Shown piece after piece: positions 1-6,543 of a stretch of DNA of 14,587 nt. The translations under genes and the position numbers were made by a program. Position 1 is the first letter of the stretch; each line of letters opens with the position of its first letter. The notes beneath the pieces are model-generated. The model searched no databases. It was given only the letters and a program-made list of their open reading frames with translations, and had not been told where the DNA came from. The stretch lies in assembly GCA_900552705.1 (NCBI GenBank), contig USAX01000038.1, positions 1 to 14,587 of the forward strand, read 5' to 3'. The DNA is from an uncultured Collinsella sp. (GTDB lineage: Bacteria > Actinomycetota > Coriobacteriia > Coriobacteriales > Coriobacteriaceae).

Positions 1-138
1 GTGTTGGTGCTCACGTTGGGCCTGTGGGACACGCTCGTCATTGCATTCTTCGTGCTGATCGGCGCTGTGATCGGCCAAATTCGCGACGGCGAGAACGGGA
101 TCGTCAACTTCTTCGGCCGTCTGTTTAGCGGCCGCTAA
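1..138 (+). CDS. DUF2273 family small membrane protein (3' end only)
   Basis: The first 138 bases are open in frame 1 and end in TAA at 136-138, giving the last 45 residues of a protein whose start lies outside the window. The fragment has one hydrophobic segment (about residues 8-25, ending IGAVIGQ) followed by a short polar tail, DGENGIVNFFGRLFSGR. This pattern, lying directly upstream of an Asp23/Gls24 gene, fits the C-terminal half of DUF2273 small integral membrane proteins, which commonly precede Asp23 genes and are thought to help hold Asp23 proteins at the membrane. The gap to the next gene is only 44 nt, so the two are probably one operon. The family call rests on a short fragment plus context. 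Confidence 0.65.
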   Translation: MLVLTLGLWDTLVIAFFVLIGAVIGQIRDGENGIVNFFGRLFSGR

Positions 139-182
139 TATGTATTCGACTGTCGCATCCGCGGCAGGCATAAGGAGGAACC

Positions 183-698
183 ATGGCTTTTAATACGAAG
201 GTCGATGTAGCCGATACCGAGCTCGAGGAGAACGAGGCGGTCGTCGCCGAAGCCGAGGATGTGACGCTCGAGGATGAGGCGCTCGTCGAGGCCGAGCCCG
301 ATGTGGATGAGGATGACGAGGAAGCGGACGAGTCCGAGGACTCGCTGACCTATTCCAACGGCGTGATCGAGAAGATCGTTGCCATGGCCACTCGCGAGGT
401 TCCGCACGTCCTGGGCATGAAAGGCAACCTCATGCACTTTGTGCAGGAGCAGTTTGGTGCCGAGAATCTGACCAAGGGCGTGACGGTCGAGGTCACCGAT
501 GACAATCGCGTGGTCGTCAACATCTCCGTCATCATCGAGTACGGCGCCTATGCGCCCGCGATCTTCGACGATGTCAAGGCACGCGTCACCGAGCGCCTTG
601 CTGCGATGACTGGCCTTGAGGTGGCGGGCGTCAACCTGCGCATCGAGGACGTCATCACCCCCGAGGAGTACGAGCACCGCACCAGCCAGCACGAATAA
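183..698 (+). CDS. Asp23/Gls24 family envelope stress response protein
   Basis: The gene encodes 171 residues. The start is the ATG at 183, with AAGGAGG at 172-178 as ribosome binding site. Residues 1-57 are a very acidic, low-complexity lead (runs such as DVDEDDEEADESED). Residues about 58-165 form the Asp23 domain: it opens with SNGVIEKIVAMATREVPHV, has a central beta region (VVVNISVIIEYG) and closes with the family-typical GLEVAGVNLRIEDV. Members are cytoplasmic, membrane-associated proteins linked to cell-envelope homeostasis in Gram-positive bacteria. The DUF2273 gene just upstream supports membrane recruitment. The acidic lead is longer than in the compact family members I know. The exact molecular role is not known for the family; the family call is strong. 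Confidence 0.9.
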   Translation: MAFNTKVDVADTELEENEAVVAEAEDVTLEDEALVEAEPDVDEDDEEADESEDSLTYSNGVIEKIVAMATREVPHVLGMKGNLMHFVQEQFGAENLTKGVTVEVTDDNRVVVNISVIIEYGAYAPAIFDDVKARVTERLAAMTGLEVAGVNLRIEDVITPEEYEHRTSQHE

Positions 699-705
699 CC
701 TTCCA

Positions 706-741
706 AAAAGGGACAGGTTTGTTTTGGCAGGTTTTATCTGC
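706..741 (+). repeat. Possible short dispersed element after the Asp23 gene
   Basis: Between the Asp23 stop codon and its terminator is a low-complexity G/T-rich tract that contains CAGGTTT twice (715-721 and 728-734) and a GCAG/CTGC mini-hairpin. It does not encode anything and is not part of the terminator stem. The tract has the look of a short intergenic repeat, but only one copy is in this window, so this is a tentative call. Confidence 0.2.
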
Positions 742-750
742 GAAAACGTT

Positions 751-792
751 AAACGGCCGACCGCGTAAGCAAAAGCGTGGCCGGCCGTTTTT
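751..792 (+). terminator. Rho-independent terminator of the DUF2273-Asp23 operon
   Basis: A GC-rich stem pairs AAACGGCCGACCGCG (751-765) with CGTGGCCGGCCGTT (777-790), with one A/C mismatch and one G-U pair around a loop of about 11 nt. It is followed by a T run (to 792). It lies about 50 nt after the Asp23 stop codon. Confidence 0.8.
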
Positions 793-833
793 GTACGCAC
801 CCGATGTAGTCATACCGCTCGTCTAACTAAGGG

Positions 834-861
834 TTGCAATCTTCGCGTTCCGCGTTACCCT
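834..861 (+). promoter_or_regulatory. Weak sigma-70-type promoter candidate for the YitT gene
   Basis: TTGCAA (834-839) and TACCCT (856-861) are separated by 16 nt and lie about 45 nt before the YitT start, after the previous terminator. A promoter is expected in this gap because transcription from upstream should stop at 792. The -10 matches only half of the consensus. Confidence 0.25.
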
Positions 862-904
862 AATGGGCGCATTGTTTCCAAATTGTTAACGAGGGGTTGC
901 CGTA

Positions 905-1927
905 ATGGCCGACGAACACGAGACCGAAAGCAAGGCATGGGCGATTGAAGCCGCTGCGGCAGAGGCGGCGTCGCGTGCCGCCGAAGAAGTGCATCGCCCG
1001 CCTGTGGTTCCGATGGAGCGCGTGGTCGGTCGCGAGGATATCGAACGCGGCGAGCGCGCCGGCCGCAAGCGCAGCCAGGAGCCAGGCTTTCCGCGCTTTT
1101 TTGCCGAGCTCAATCTGGGCCTGATTCTCACGGCGTTCGCCATCGTGGCCTTTAAAACCCCCAATCACTTTGCCTTCGGCGGCACCTCGGGCGTGTCGGT
1201 CATTCTTTCCACGCTGTTCCCGACCCTGCCCGTCGGCGTCTTTATGTGGATTATCAACGCGGTCCTGGTCATCCTGGGTTTTATCTTTTTGGAGCGCAAG
1301 GCAATCCTTTGGAGCGTCTTTGCCTCGTTTGCGCTTTCGGCCTACGTCTCGCTGTTTGAGCTCTTCATTCCGACGGATGTTTCGATGACGGGCGATATGT
1401 GGCTCGACCTGTGCTTTGCCGTCATCTTGCCGGCGCTCGGCAGCGCTATTGTCTTTGACATCGGCGCCTCGACGGGTGGCACGGACATTCTTGCCATGAT
1501 CCTCAAACGTCGTACGACGCTCGAGATCGGACGCGCCTTGTTGCTGGTCGATATCGGCATCGTGACCGTCGCGGCTTTCCTGTATGGCCCGCGCGTCGGC
1601 CTGTACTGCGTACTTGGCCTGTTTGCCAAGACGCTCGTGGTCGATAAGGCCATCGAGAGCATTCACCTTCGTAAGGTCTGTACGATTATTTGCGCCGAAC
1701 CGCGCAAAGTCGAGGAGTTTATCGTCAAGCATCTCAACCGCACAGCAACAATCAGCCGTGGTTACGGCGCCTTCTCGGGCAAGTGCGTCACGGTGATTAT
1801 GAGCGTGCTGAGCCGTCGCGAGGCAGTACAACTGCGCCGCTATACCCGCGATATCGATCCGAATGCGTTTATCACGATCGTTGACAGCTCCGAGATTGTG
1901 GGCAAGGGCTTCCGCGGCACGAACTAG
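905..1927 (+). CDS. YitT family membrane protein (DUF161 plus DUF2179)
   Basis: The gene encodes 340 residues, starting at the ATG at 905 behind GAGGGG (891-896). Residues 1-62 are hydrophilic and Ala/Glu-rich. About five hydrophobic segments follow (roughly 70-87, 95-128, 132-152, 165-186, 208-228 with a re-entrant stretch to 245). They carry the family hallmarks FGGTSGVSVI (91-100) and GASTGGTDI (187-195). Residues about 255-338 form the cytoplasmic DUF2179 domain (KVCTIICAEPRKVEEFI, ISRGYGAFSG, ITIVDSSEIVGKGF). YitT proteins are widespread in Gram-positive bacteria; no transport substrate or reaction is established. The hydrophilic N-terminal lead is longer than in typical ~280-residue members. 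The gene appears to be a single-gene unit. Confidence 0.9.
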   Translation: MADEHETESKAWAIEAAAAEAASRAAEEVHRPPVVPMERVVGREDIERGERAGRKRSQEPGFPRFFAELNLGLILTAFAIVAFKTPNHFAFGGTSGVSVILSTLFPTLPVGVFMWIINAVLVILGFIFLERKAILWSVFASFALSAYVSLFELFIPTDVSMTGDMWLDLCFAVILPALGSAIVFDIGASTGGTDILAMILKRRTTLEIGRALLLVDIGIVTVAAFLYGPRVGLYCVLGLFAKTLVVDKAIESIHLRKVCTIICAEPRKVEEFIVKHLNRTATISRGYGAFSGKCVTVIMSVLSRREAVQLRRYTRDIDPNAFITIVDSSEIVGKGFRGTN

Positions 1928-2077
1928 CGCGGATATACCCTTCGAATCATTGAATAAAGCCGCCTACGTTGCAAATCGGCCATCTTGGAGTATTTGTCCC
2001 CACATTGGGCGATAATGTTGCCAAAGACATCGTTTGCGATCCAGGTGATTCGCTCTAGATACGAAGGGATGATTTCG

Positions 2078-3442
2078 ATGTTCTGTTCGCAGTGTGGCGC
2101 CCCCATGGGCGATAACGACAAGTTCTGTGGCGCGTGTGGCGCTCCTAATACCGGTGCTGCAACCTCTGCTCCTCAGGGGCAGCCTCAGCCTCAGCAGTTT
2201 GTTCCTCAGCCTAACGTGAACGTGCCCAAGGGCTGTGTAGCTCAGGCGTTTGAAGACATGACCAAGACGCCGGGCGTGCTGCAGCGCGTGTGCCAGATTG
2301 CCTTTTTGCCGGCGCTCATCTGTGTCGTGTCGGTGCTCGTGCTCTTCATTCCCGTTATCGGCGGTATCGCGGCTGCCTTCGGCTTTTTGGCTACCTGTGT
2401 GGCAAGCGCGTGCGGTTCTGGCTTTGGCATCGAATGGGGTCGCGACCTGTCGCTCAAGGTCGATGACGGCATGGATCGTCCGTTGATGCGTTCCACGTCG
2501 TTTGGCCTTGGCGTCTTTTCGGGCGTTATTTCGAGCGTGCTCAAGGTTATCGCGGCTATTCCCGTTATTGGTGTAGCGCTTTCGCTGGTGGAGAGCGTGG
2601 TAATTGGTGCCGCGGGTGCGTACTCTTATTTCGGCTCCTATGCGCTTGAGGCCGCTCTATTTGGCTCGCTGGGCCTGTTTGTTCTGGCTATGATTGCCAC
2701 GGCGGTCCTGGGTGTCTTCTTTACTATGTTCGCCGACATCGCCGTGATGCACTTTGCGGTGACCGGTCGCGTCGAGAGCGCGTTTTCGCTCGATAAGGTC
2801 TGGGCGGCCTTTAAGAACAATAAGACCAAGCTGTTCTGCGCATCGTTCCTTCCCGAGTTTTTGACGGGTCTGGTCGCCAACGTTATCACATGGATCCTGA
2901 CGCTCGTCTTTGGCACCATTGCCTCTGTCGGTATGTATAGCTACTACTACCATCCTACGGCTATTGAGGCGCTTGTTACCGGCGGTGGCATTACGCTCGT
3001 ATTGTTCTTGGTGCTGACGGCTTTTGTCACGGTATTCCTCACGGTCTTTGGCAACATGCTCAAGCATCGTGCCGTTGGCTATTGGGTTGCGCGTTATGCA
3101 AGCGAGTGGGCCGACGAGGACAAGGATGACGTCCTGACTTTTGTGCTGCCGTTTGAGAAGAAGTCTGCTCCTTCGGGTTACAGTGCTCCGGATGCTTCGC
3201 CGGCACCTGCGCCCGAGCCCGAGCCCGAGCCCGAGCCTGCGCCTGAGCCTGCACCCGAGCCGGCGCCTGTGCCTGAGCCGGCACCCGCACCTGCGCCTGC
3301 AACGTCGCCCGCGCCGACGTCTGCCCCGGCACCGGCCCCCGCGCCCGAGGCGACGCCTGCAGAACCCGACTGGAATGCCGTTGCCACGCCGGCGGATGAG
3401 CCGGGCGATAATCCTGCTGCCGAAAACAATCAAACCGAATAG
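2078..3442 (+). CDS. Zinc-ribbon multi-pass membrane protein with Pro/Ala/Glu-rich tail
   Basis: I use the ATG at 2078 (454 residues). It puts a zinc ribbon at the extreme N terminus and has GAAGGG at 2063-2068 with 9-nt spacing; an upstream in-frame ATG at 1985 would add 31 unrelated residues. Residues 3-20 are a C-x2-C-x10-C-x2-C ribbon (C3, C6, C17, C20). A Gln/Pro linker (31-49) follows. Residues about 72-330 hold six to seven hydrophobic segments with a soluble loop around 235-255 (LDKVWAAFKNNKTKLF). This layout resembles DUF4013-type membrane proteins, but that match is by eye only. Residues about 371-428 are a low-complexity Pro-Glu/Pro-Ala tail. Function is unknown. It is followed by its own terminator and by a second gene with an almost identical zinc ribbon. 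Confidence 0.8.
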   Translation: MFCSQCGAPMGDNDKFCGACGAPNTGAATSAPQGQPQPQQFVPQPNVNVPKGCVAQAFEDMTKTPGVLQRVCQIAFLPALICVVSVLVLFIPVIGGIAAAFGFLATCVASACGSGFGIEWGRDLSLKVDDGMDRPLMRSTSFGLGVFSGVISSVLKVIAAIPVIGVALSLVESVVIGAAGAYSYFGSYALEAALFGSLGLFVLAMIATAVLGVFFTMFADIAVMHFAVTGRVESAFSLDKVWAAFKNNKTKLFCASFLPEFLTGLVANVITWILTLVFGTIASVGMYSYYYHPTAIEALVTGGGITLVLFLVLTAFVTVFLTVFGNMLKHRAVGYWVARYASEWADEDKDDVLTFVLPFEKKSAPSGYSAPDASPAPAPEPEPEPEPAPEPAPEPAPVPEPAPAPAPATSPAPTSAPAPAPAPEATPAEPDWNAVATPADEPGDNPAAENNQTE

Positions 3443-3449
3443 TCGGTCG

Positions 3450-3485
3450 AGGCGCCCTGGGCAACTGAGCCCAGGGTGCCTTTTT
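3450..3485 (+). terminator. Rho-independent terminator after the first zinc-ribbon gene
   Basis: AGGCGCCCTGGGC (3450-3462) pairs with GCCCAGGGTGCCT (3469-3481) around the loop AACTGA, with one G-U pair. It is followed by a five-base T run. The stem starts 8 nt past the stop codon. Confidence 0.9.
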
Positions 3486-3529
3486 CTACTGTGAAAGCAA
3501 GAAAATACCTGGGAAAACGGTTGCAGCAA

Positions 3530-3562
3530 AATTTCTCGGAAATTGGTCAATGTTGCGCAACA
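3530..3562. promoter_or_regulatory. Two short palindromes in the leader of the second zinc-ribbon gene
   Basis: AATTTC-TCG-GAAATT (3530-3544) is a perfect 6-bp inverted repeat with a 3-nt centre. TGTTGCGCAACA (3551-3562) is a perfect 12-bp palindrome. Both lie between the upstream terminator and the gene at 3638, where a promoter must be. They could be operator sites. I could not place a convincing -35/-10 pair next to them. Confidence 0.3.
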
Positions 3563-3603
3563 ACGTCGCGGCTATTGTTGAGAACATAGACGTGTAAGGT
3601 TTG

Positions 3604-3620
3604 AAGGCGTGCGACGCCTT
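3604..3620 (+). promoter_or_regulatory. 5'-UTR hairpin just ahead of the second zinc-ribbon gene
   Basis: AAGGCGT-GCG-ACGCCTT is a perfect 7-bp inverted repeat with a 3-nt loop. It ends 5 nt before the AAGGAG ribosome binding site (3626-3631). There is no T run, so it is not a terminator. It could stabilise the mRNA or tune translation. Confidence 0.4.
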
Positions 3621-3637
3621 AGGAAAAGGAGAAGCTT

Positions 3638-4315
3638 ATGTTCTGTCCCACTTGTGGTTCTCCCATTTCGGATGATGCCAAATTCTGCCCTGTTTGCGGT
3701 TCTGCCATCGGTGCCGCTCCCGCCGCTCCGGCCCCTCAGCCCGCGCCGCAGCCTGCGCCTCAGCCCCAGCCTGCTCCGCAGCCCACGCAGATTCAGCCCA
3801 CTCCGGTTCAGGCAGTTCAGCCCCAGCCTCAGCAGCAGTACACCGGGCAGCAGCAGTACGCCGGCCAGCAGCAATATGCTCAGCAGCCTGCACCTGCCCC
3901 GATGGGCTATGCTCCGATTAAGACCGACCGTGGCGTGATCGGCTGGCTCCTGCTTTCCATCGTGACCTGCGGCATCTATTCGTATTACTTCCTCTATTGC
4001 CTTGCCCGCGACATCAATGTCATGTGCCAGGATGACGGCGATTCCACGCCGGGTCTGGCAGCATTCATCTTGCTGTCGTTCGTGACCTGCGGCTTCTACG
4101 GACTCTACTGGTACTACAAGATCGGTAACCGCCTGCAGGCTAATGCCCCTCGATATGGCCTGATGTTCCAGGAGAACGGTACTACCGTTCTTATGTGGCA
4201 GATTGTCGGCGCGCTGCTGTGCGGCCTTGGCCCCATCTTTGCCATGAACATCATCATCAAGAACACCAATGCCATGGCAACGGCTTACAACACCCGTCTT
4301 GGCGCTCGTGCCTAA
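3638..4315 (+). CDS. Zinc-ribbon DUF4234-type membrane protein
   Basis: The gene encodes 225 residues, starting at the ATG at 3638 with AAGGAG 6 nt upstream. Residues 3-20 form a C-x2-C-x10-C-x2-C zinc ribbon (C3, C6, C17, C20) with the same spacing and near-identical residues as the gene before it. Residues 24-90 are a Pro/Ala/Gln linker ending in a tandem QQQY-x-GQ repeat (about 66-82). Residues about 98-215 contain three hydrophobic segments. Two similar blocks, SIVTCGIYSYYFLYCLARDI and SFVTCGFYGLYWYYKI, are typical of DUF4234, a small membrane domain of unknown function. The stop codon overlaps the next gene, so the two are very likely translated together. Confidence 0.85.
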   Translation: MFCPTCGSPISDDAKFCPVCGSAIGAAPAAPAPQPAPQPAPQPQPAPQPTQIQPTPVQAVQPQPQQQYTGQQQYAGQQQYAQQPAPAPMGYAPIKTDRGVIGWLLLSIVTCGIYSYYFLYCLARDINVMCQDDGDSTPGLAAFILLSFVTCGFYGLYWYYKIGNRLQANAPRYGLMFQENGTTVLMWQIVGALLCGLGPIFAMNIIIKNTNAMATAYNTRLGARA

Positions 4316-4805
4316 CGATAAGAACGGCGTGAACAGCTCCCAGGGACATAAGGGCGCGGCGGAGCTCATTCGCCGCGCCCTTTCTTGCATCGGCGCGCTC
4401 TTTGTCGCTTGGCTCGTACTCTACCTGCTCGATATCGGCTGCGTGTTTCGCCTGATGACGGGCATTCCCTGTCCGGGATGCGGCATGACAAGGGCCTGGC
4501 TGGCAGCACTGCGCCTCGATTTTGCGGCTGCCTTCGCCTATCATCCGCTGTTTTGGGCGGTGCCGATTGCGTTTGCGCTCGCGTTCGTGCGCGAGGAGGT
4601 GGCATCGAGCAAGCTAAAGCGTGGCATCGACATTGCGGTTATTGTTCTGTGCGTGCTGGTCGTTGCCGTATGGATCGTGCGCCTTATCAACCCGGCAGAC
4701 GCGGGCCTGCTCTTTGGTGGGCACGCTCCCGCCGGAGTTCCCACCGATATCATCCACCTCGAAACCCCACGCTGGCTCACCATCCTTCGCTCTTGCCTGT
4801 CGTGA
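4308..4805 (+). CDS. DUF2752 family membrane protein
   Basis: The family signature CPGCGMTRA is present (C55, C58 from the chosen start), flanked by hydrophobic segments at about 25-43, 80-94 and 108-126; a 40-residue polar C-terminal stretch follows. The start is uncertain. GTG at 4308 overlaps the previous stop codon by 8 nt and suits translational coupling. Alternatives are ATG at 4269 (13 more residues) and GTG at 4329; none has a strong ribosome binding site. DUF2752 proteins have no known function, but the Cys-Pro-Gly-Cys-Gly motif suggests metal or thiol chemistry at the membrane. The tie to a zinc-ribbon DUF4234 gene suggests a shared process. The family call is firm; the start and role are not. 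Confidence 0.8.
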   Translation: MPNDKNGVNSSQGHKGAAELIRRALSCIGALFVAWLVLYLLDIGCVFRLMTGIPCPGCGMTRAWLAALRLDFAAAFAYHPLFWAVPIAFALAFVREEVASSKLKRGIDIAVIVLCVLVVAVWIVRLINPADAGLLFGGHAPAGVPTDIIHLETPRWLTILRSCLS

Positions 4806-4837
4806 CGGAGGACGCGCTAGAAAAGCGGTCGACACAT

Positions 4838-4880
4838 AAGCGGGGGCGAACGTTGAGATAACGTTCGCCCCCGCTTTGCT
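4838..4880. terminator. Bidirectional terminator between convergent genes
   Basis: A perfect 17-bp stem, AAGCGGGGGCGAACGTT (4838-4854) with its exact complement at 4860-4876, encloses the loop GAGAT. The plus-strand exit is TTTGCTCT. It lies 32 nt after the DUF2752 stop and 35 nt before the end of the minus-strand M20 gene, so it probably serves both. The minus-strand T run is poor. Confidence 0.8.
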
Positions 4881-4911
4881 CTAGCCAGGTTGTTACGGGT
4901 GGGCGTGACGG

Positions 4912-6375
4912 CTACTCGTCGCGCTTCTCCTCGTGGCGAGCAGCGGCACGGGCATCGTGAATGCCCTTGATGGCGGCATGGCGGGCGGTGCGGGCGTCGT
5001 GCACGGCGTCGCGGGCCTCGGCGGCCGTTGCCTTGGCAGAGCGCAGCTTGGCCGCCAGGTCGGGATTGGTCTCGGCGACTGCGGCGATCGTGGGGCCGTC
5101 GAGCTCTTCTTGCGTGGGCTCGGCCAAAAAGTCGATGGCATACTGAGCGGCTACCATGGAGCCCTTGGCGAGTACGCTCTCGTCGATCTTGTAGAAGCAG
5201 GAGTGCTGGGCATAGGTGGCGCCAATCTGGGGGTTGCGCGTGCCAACAAAGGCGAGCACGCCCGGCACACGGCGCAGGTACTCCGAGAAGTCCTCGCCCG
5301 AAAGCGTGCCGCGGTAATGGCCCTCGCCCGCGGGGCCCAGGCACTTGAGCACAGCTTGGCGGCAACGCTCGCTCGAGGCGGCATCGTTTTCGACCTTGTA
5401 GTTGGCGATGGTGTAGTCGGTAAGCTCGGCCTCGGCGCCCAGGGCCGCCGCAGTGTGCTCCACGATGCGGCGCATAAGCTCGGGCATTTCCTCATGCGTC
5501 TTGTCGCCATAGGTGCGCACCGTGCCGGCGAGGTAGGCGGTGCCGGCGATGACGTTGCGCGCGGTGCCGCCATGCAGCTCGCCGACGGTGATGACGGCGG
5601 GTTCGTAGGGGCTAATCTCGCGCGAGACGATGGTCTGTAGGGCGTTGACGATTTCGGCGGCAACCATAACGGCGTCGTGGCCGCGCTGGGGCATGGCGCC
5701 ATGGCACGAGGTGCCGCGGACGTCGATGCGGAACCAGTCGGTATTGGCCATGCGCGGGCCGGGCTCGCAGCTCACGGTGCCGGCGTCGACCTCGCTCCAG
5801 ATATGTGCGGCGTAGGCGCCGTCGACGCCGTCGAGCACACCGGTGCCGATCATGAGCTTGGCACCCTGGCCGTTTTCCTCGCTGGGCTGGAACACGATGC
5901 GGACCTCGCCGTGGATGTCATCGGTCATGTGGCGCAGGATTTGCAGCGTGCCGAGCATCATGGCGATATGACAGTCGTGACCGCAGGCGTGCATGCAACC
6001 CTCATTGACGCTGGCGAACTCCTCGCCGGTCTGCTCGGTGACGGGCAGGGCGTCGATATCGGCGCGCAGCAGGATACGGCGACGCGGCGTGCCGTCCTCG
6101 CGGTAGGCATCCGGCGCGGTGCCGCGGAGTGTCGCCACCAGGCCCGTCCTGAGTGGACGCTCGTAGGGGATATTCATGGCGTCGAGCTGGTTGGCGATGT
6201 CGGAGGTCGTGCGCTCCTCGGCGAGGCTCAGCTCCGGGTGCTTATGGAAGTGCCGGCGCTGCTTGATGATGTAGGGTTCAAACTCGGCGGCGATATCCTG
6301 GATGGCCGCGGTGACGTCGTCTGCCGCGCGAACCTCGGTTGCCGCCATAATTTGCTGTGCCTTGGTCTTCGTCAT
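4912..6375 (-). CDS. M20 family metal-dependent amidohydrolase/peptidase
   Basis: The protein has 487 residues, starting at the ATG at 6373-6375 with AAGGAG at 6386-6391. The open frame continues far upstream, but that part crosses the divergent promoter region and is not coding. Family motifs run in order: RRHFHKHPEL (40-49), metal site MHACGHD (128-134, Cys131), FQPSEEN with the Glu pair 166-167, H191, HGAMPQRGHD (225-234, lid domain), LHGGTARNVIAG (267-278), SGEDFSEY (359-366), and AQHSCFY (H391). This is the HipO/N-acyl-amino-acid amidohydrolase group, which hydrolyses N-acyl or dipeptide-type amides with two metal ions. The exact substrate cannot be told. Residues about 425-487 are an unusual Ala/Arg/His-rich, probably helical tail beyond the catalytic fold. 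Confidence 0.92.
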   Translation of the reverse strand: MTKTKAQQIMAATEVRAADDVTAAIQDIAAEFEPYIIKQRRHFHKHPELSLAEERTTSDIANQLDAMNIPYERPLRTGLVATLRGTAPDAYREDGTPRRRILLRADIDALPVTEQTGEEFASVNEGCMHACGHDCHIAMMLGTLQILRHMTDDIHGEVRIVFQPSEENGQGAKLMIGTGVLDGVDGAYAAHIWSEVDAGTVSCEPGPRMANTDWFRIDVRGTSCHGAMPQRGHDAVMVAAEIVNALQTIVSREISPYEPAVITVGELHGGTARNVIAGTAYLAGTVRTYGDKTHEEMPELMRRIVEHTAAALGAEAELTDYTIANYKVENDAASSERCRQAVLKCLGPAGEGHYRGTLSGEDFSEYLRRVPGVLAFVGTRNPQIGATYAQHSCFYKIDESVLAKGSMVAAQYAIDFLAEPTQEELDGPTIAAVAETNPDLAAKLRSAKATAAEARDAVHDARTARHAAIKGIHDARAAARHEEKRDE

Positions 6376-6427
6376 GGTCGATTTGCTCCTTGTTGGTTCG
6401 ATCGCAAAATCGTACAGGCTCTCTCCA

Positions 6428-6456
6428 GTATGCCACCTGCCGCTAGGGCTGGTAAA
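6428..6456 (-). promoter_or_regulatory. Candidate promoter of the M20 gene
   Basis: On the minus strand, TTTACC (plus 6451-6456) and CATACT (plus 6428-6433) are separated by 17 nt. Each matches four of six consensus bases. They lie about 50 nt upstream of the start codon, within the 168-nt gap between divergent genes. Confidence 0.35.
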
Positions 6457-6543
6457 GTTGCCGTTTGCCGCTTGGAGTTTTGTTACAAGGGCGGGGGAGT
6501 ACACTCGGGGGTGTTGAATTTCCTGCCAGAGATGGGGATGCCC

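Noticed and set aside
1985..2016. TTGGAG and GATAAT as promoter of the first zinc-ribbon gene
   Set aside because: The -10 is good but the spacing is 20 nt, too long for a confident promoter call.
2657..3550. Long minus-strand frames opposite the first zinc-ribbon gene
   Set aside because: They are Arg/Gly-rich and arise from the repetitive Pro/Glu tail codons on the other strand.
5677..6543. Long N-terminal extension of the YtcJ-like protein
   Set aside because: This stretch is antisense to the M20 gene and crosses the divergent promoters; family length fits a start near 6544.
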